From Desulfobotulus alkaliphilus (GTDB lineage: Bacteria; Desulfobacterota; Desulfobacteria; Desulfobacterales; ASO4-4), in the NCBI RefSeq assembly GCF_007830435.1, contig NZ_VLLC01000008.1:18807-82806 (forward strand): a stretch of DNA of 64,000 nucleotides, written 5' to 3'. Shown here piece after piece: positions 62,600 through 64,000 of this stretch. Every line of letters starts with the position of its first letter. Positions within the stretch are counted from its first letter, which is position 1. The translations under genes were made by a program, and so were the position numbers. The notes beneath the pieces were generated by a model. It worked only from the letters and a program-made list of their open reading frames with translations. It was not told the DNA's origin and did no database searches.

Positions 62600-63048
62600 G
62601 TTAAAGAGCCTCCTCCCTTCCCAAGGCGACCAAGGAGATCCATATGGAACTCCTCACGGGAGTATCCTGCAAGATTGTATTCCTGAGAATAGGCAATGGC
62701 ATCCGTAGGACAGCTTTCCACGCAGATCCCGCAGAGACTGCACCGGGTAAAATCCAGCTCAAAACCTGTAAGTATTTTTTTCTTGGAACCCTCGGGTTTT
62801 TCACTGTGGATGCTAATGCAGGCCGAAGGACAGGCTCTGGCGCACATGCCGCAGGTGATACAGAGGGAGCCTCCGGTTTTTTCATCGGAAACAAGTTCTA
62901 TATGCCCCCGGTAATTGGGCGTAATGGTCAGGGTTTCACGGGGATAGTGAACCGTTACCGTTGGCTTGAGCATTTCTTTAAAGGTCACGCCAAGGCCCAC
63001 CAGCAAACTTTTTGTACCGTGGTAGAGGTCGGAAAAATAGCCGCTCAT
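62596..63048 (-). CDS. nuoI: NADH-quinone oxidoreductase subunit I (2x[4Fe-4S])
   Basis: The protein is 150 aa with two cluster motifs, [12 protein letters not shown] and [12 protein letters not shown], and the membrane-docking N-terminus ([17 protein letters not shown]). It holds the N6a/N6b clusters passing electrons towards the quinone site. Overlaps nuoH by 4 nt. Confidence 0.95.
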   Translation of the reverse strand: MSGYFSDLYHGTKSLLVGLGVTFKEMLKPTVTVHYPRETLTITPNYRGHIELVSDEKTGGSLCITCGMCARACPSACISIHSEKPEGSKKKILTGFELDFTRCSLCGICVESCPTDAIAYSQEYNLAGYSREEFHMDLLGRLGKGGGSLT

Positions 63049-63992
63049 AGCTTTACGATCACCGCCGTTACAATAAGGTTAAGGAGCGCAAAGGGAATCA
63101 GGTATTTCCAGGAGAGGTTCATCAGCTGATCAAAGCGGACCCTGGGATAGGTCCAGCGCACCCAGATCATAATGAACATCAGGATGTATACCTTCAACAG
63201 GAACCAGAAGGCTCCGGTCCATGCGTCCATGGGCAGGGGCAGGCCGCTCCATCCGCCAAGGAAGACGGCCACGGCGACACTGCTCACGATAAACATGTTG
63301 GTGTATTCACCAAGGAAAAAAAGCCCGAAACCCATGCCTGAGTATTCCGTATGGAAACCTGCGGTCAGCTCACTTTCCGCCTCGGGCATGTCAAAGGGTG
63401 CCCTGTTGGTTTCCGCCAGTGCCGCTATCAAATAGATGATGAAGGCAAGGGGCTGGAGCAGGCAGAACCAGAGGCCTGAAATCTGGGCTTCCACAATGGT
63501 CCGCATACTGAAGGAATTGGTGATCAGCACCACAGACAAAAGGGAGAGGAGAATGGGTATTTCATAGGCAATATTCTGGGCCACGGAACGCATGGCACCG
63601 AAAAGGCCGTATTTATTGTTAGAACTCCACCCGGCCACAAGAATGGCCATGACATTGAGGCTGGCCATAGCCAGAATGAAGATCAGGCCAATATTCATGT
63701 CAATGATAGTCAGATTCTCTGAAAAGGGCAGCACCAGAAAGGGCATCACCACGGGCGTGAAGGCCAGGAGGGGGGCCACACGGAAAAGCATGCGGTTGGC
63801 ATCCCTTGGGATGACAAGCTCCTTGGTCATGAGCTTGATGCCATCCACAAGTGTCTGGAGAATGCCATGCCAACCGACCTCATAGGGACCGGGTCGGCGC
63901 TGGATATGGCCAGCGATTTTTCTCTCCGCATACACCATGAAAAGGGCATTCACAAAAACCACGGTCACCACAAAAAGGGCGGCAATCAGCAT
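63045..63992 (-). CDS. nuoH: NADH-quinone oxidoreductase subunit H, possibly 5'-truncated by the window edge
   Basis: 315 aa are visible from ATG 63992. The quinone-channel motifs [19 protein letters not shown] and [19 protein letters not shown] are clear. Only about 22 residues lie before AERK, where NuoH usually has 25-33, and no ribosome site is visible in the 8 bases left, so the true start may be beyond 64000. Confidence 0.93.
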   Translation of the reverse strand: MLIAALFVVTVVFVNALFMVYAERKIAGHIQRRPGPYEVGWHGILQTLVDGIKLMTKELVIPRDANRMLFRVAPLLAFTPVVMPFLVLPFSENLTIIDMNIGLIFILAMASLNVMAILVAGWSSNNKYGLFGAMRSVAQNIAYEIPILLSLLSVVLITNSFSMRTIVEAQISGLWFCLLQPLAFIIYLIAALAETNRAPFDMPEAESELTAGFHTEYSGMGFGLFFLGEYTNMFIVSSVAVAVFLGGWSGLPLPMDAWTGAFWFLLKVYILMFIMIWVRWTYPRVRFDQLMNLSWKYLIPFALLNLIVTAVIVKL

Positions 63993-64000
63993 GCGCAGCA

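Overview
The window reads as a chromosomal segment of a Gram-negative anaerobe, most likely a Desulfobacterota (Desulfobacterales-like) bacterium. The reasons are an IspH-UbiA fusion, a 2x[4Fe-4S] ferredoxin, a probable small selenoprotein, an expanded complex I cluster, many outer-membrane proteins and lipoproteins, and a moderate GC content. The assignment is inference. No rRNA, tRNA or CRISPR array was seen.

Layout. 1-20 kb is core metabolism and envelope: ispH-ubiA fusion, MarR regulator, FapA/DUF342 protein, acyltransferase, IHF-like protein, thioesterase, MscS-like channel, CCA enzyme, DUF1232 protein, SDR plus cytochrome c, two unknown genes (one ADP-ribosyltransferase-like), FMN-dependent alpha-hydroxy-acid enzyme, exonuclease III, and a three-gene retropepsin / inactive-transglutaminase-7TM / ATP-grasp operon. 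20-28 kb holds a DUF554 protein, ferredoxin, a small UGA-containing (predicted selenocysteine) gene coupled to truA, argJ, rluB, an SH3/M48 lipoprotein pair and a CHASE2 adenylate cyclase.

28-33 kb begins with a FadL-type porin, then an AT-rich island (about 29.7-32.7 kb). The island carries three small genes, two group II intron 3'-end remnants and two different MITE-like elements. 33.6-45.7 kb is a leftward gene set that I regard as the best candidate for an uncharacterised system: a large Ca-motif/TPR-like lipoprotein, a TonB-dependent receptor, an ABC ATPase, two permease + DUF4857 pairs made by tandem duplication, one unknown protein, and a TIGR04219-like barrel. 46-54.4 kb is an M16 peptidase coupled to a complete yejABEF-type oligopeptide importer. 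54.5-54.8 kb is a decayed IS5-type transposase followed by the terminator of the next operon. 55-64 kb is a leftward complex I operon, nuoH-I-J-K, an extra MrpD-like subunit, a small membrane protein, a NuoL-like subunit, nuoM and nuoN; it runs off the right edge.

A recurring theme is a family of modular non-coding elements. They have GTAA-type terminal inverted repeats and, in the best copies, 8-bp target duplications. There are five copies, near 2.7, 10.8, 24.3, 32.5 and 38.5 kb. One shortened rluB and split it from the downstream gene it used to overlap; another sits between the ABC ATPase and its permeases.
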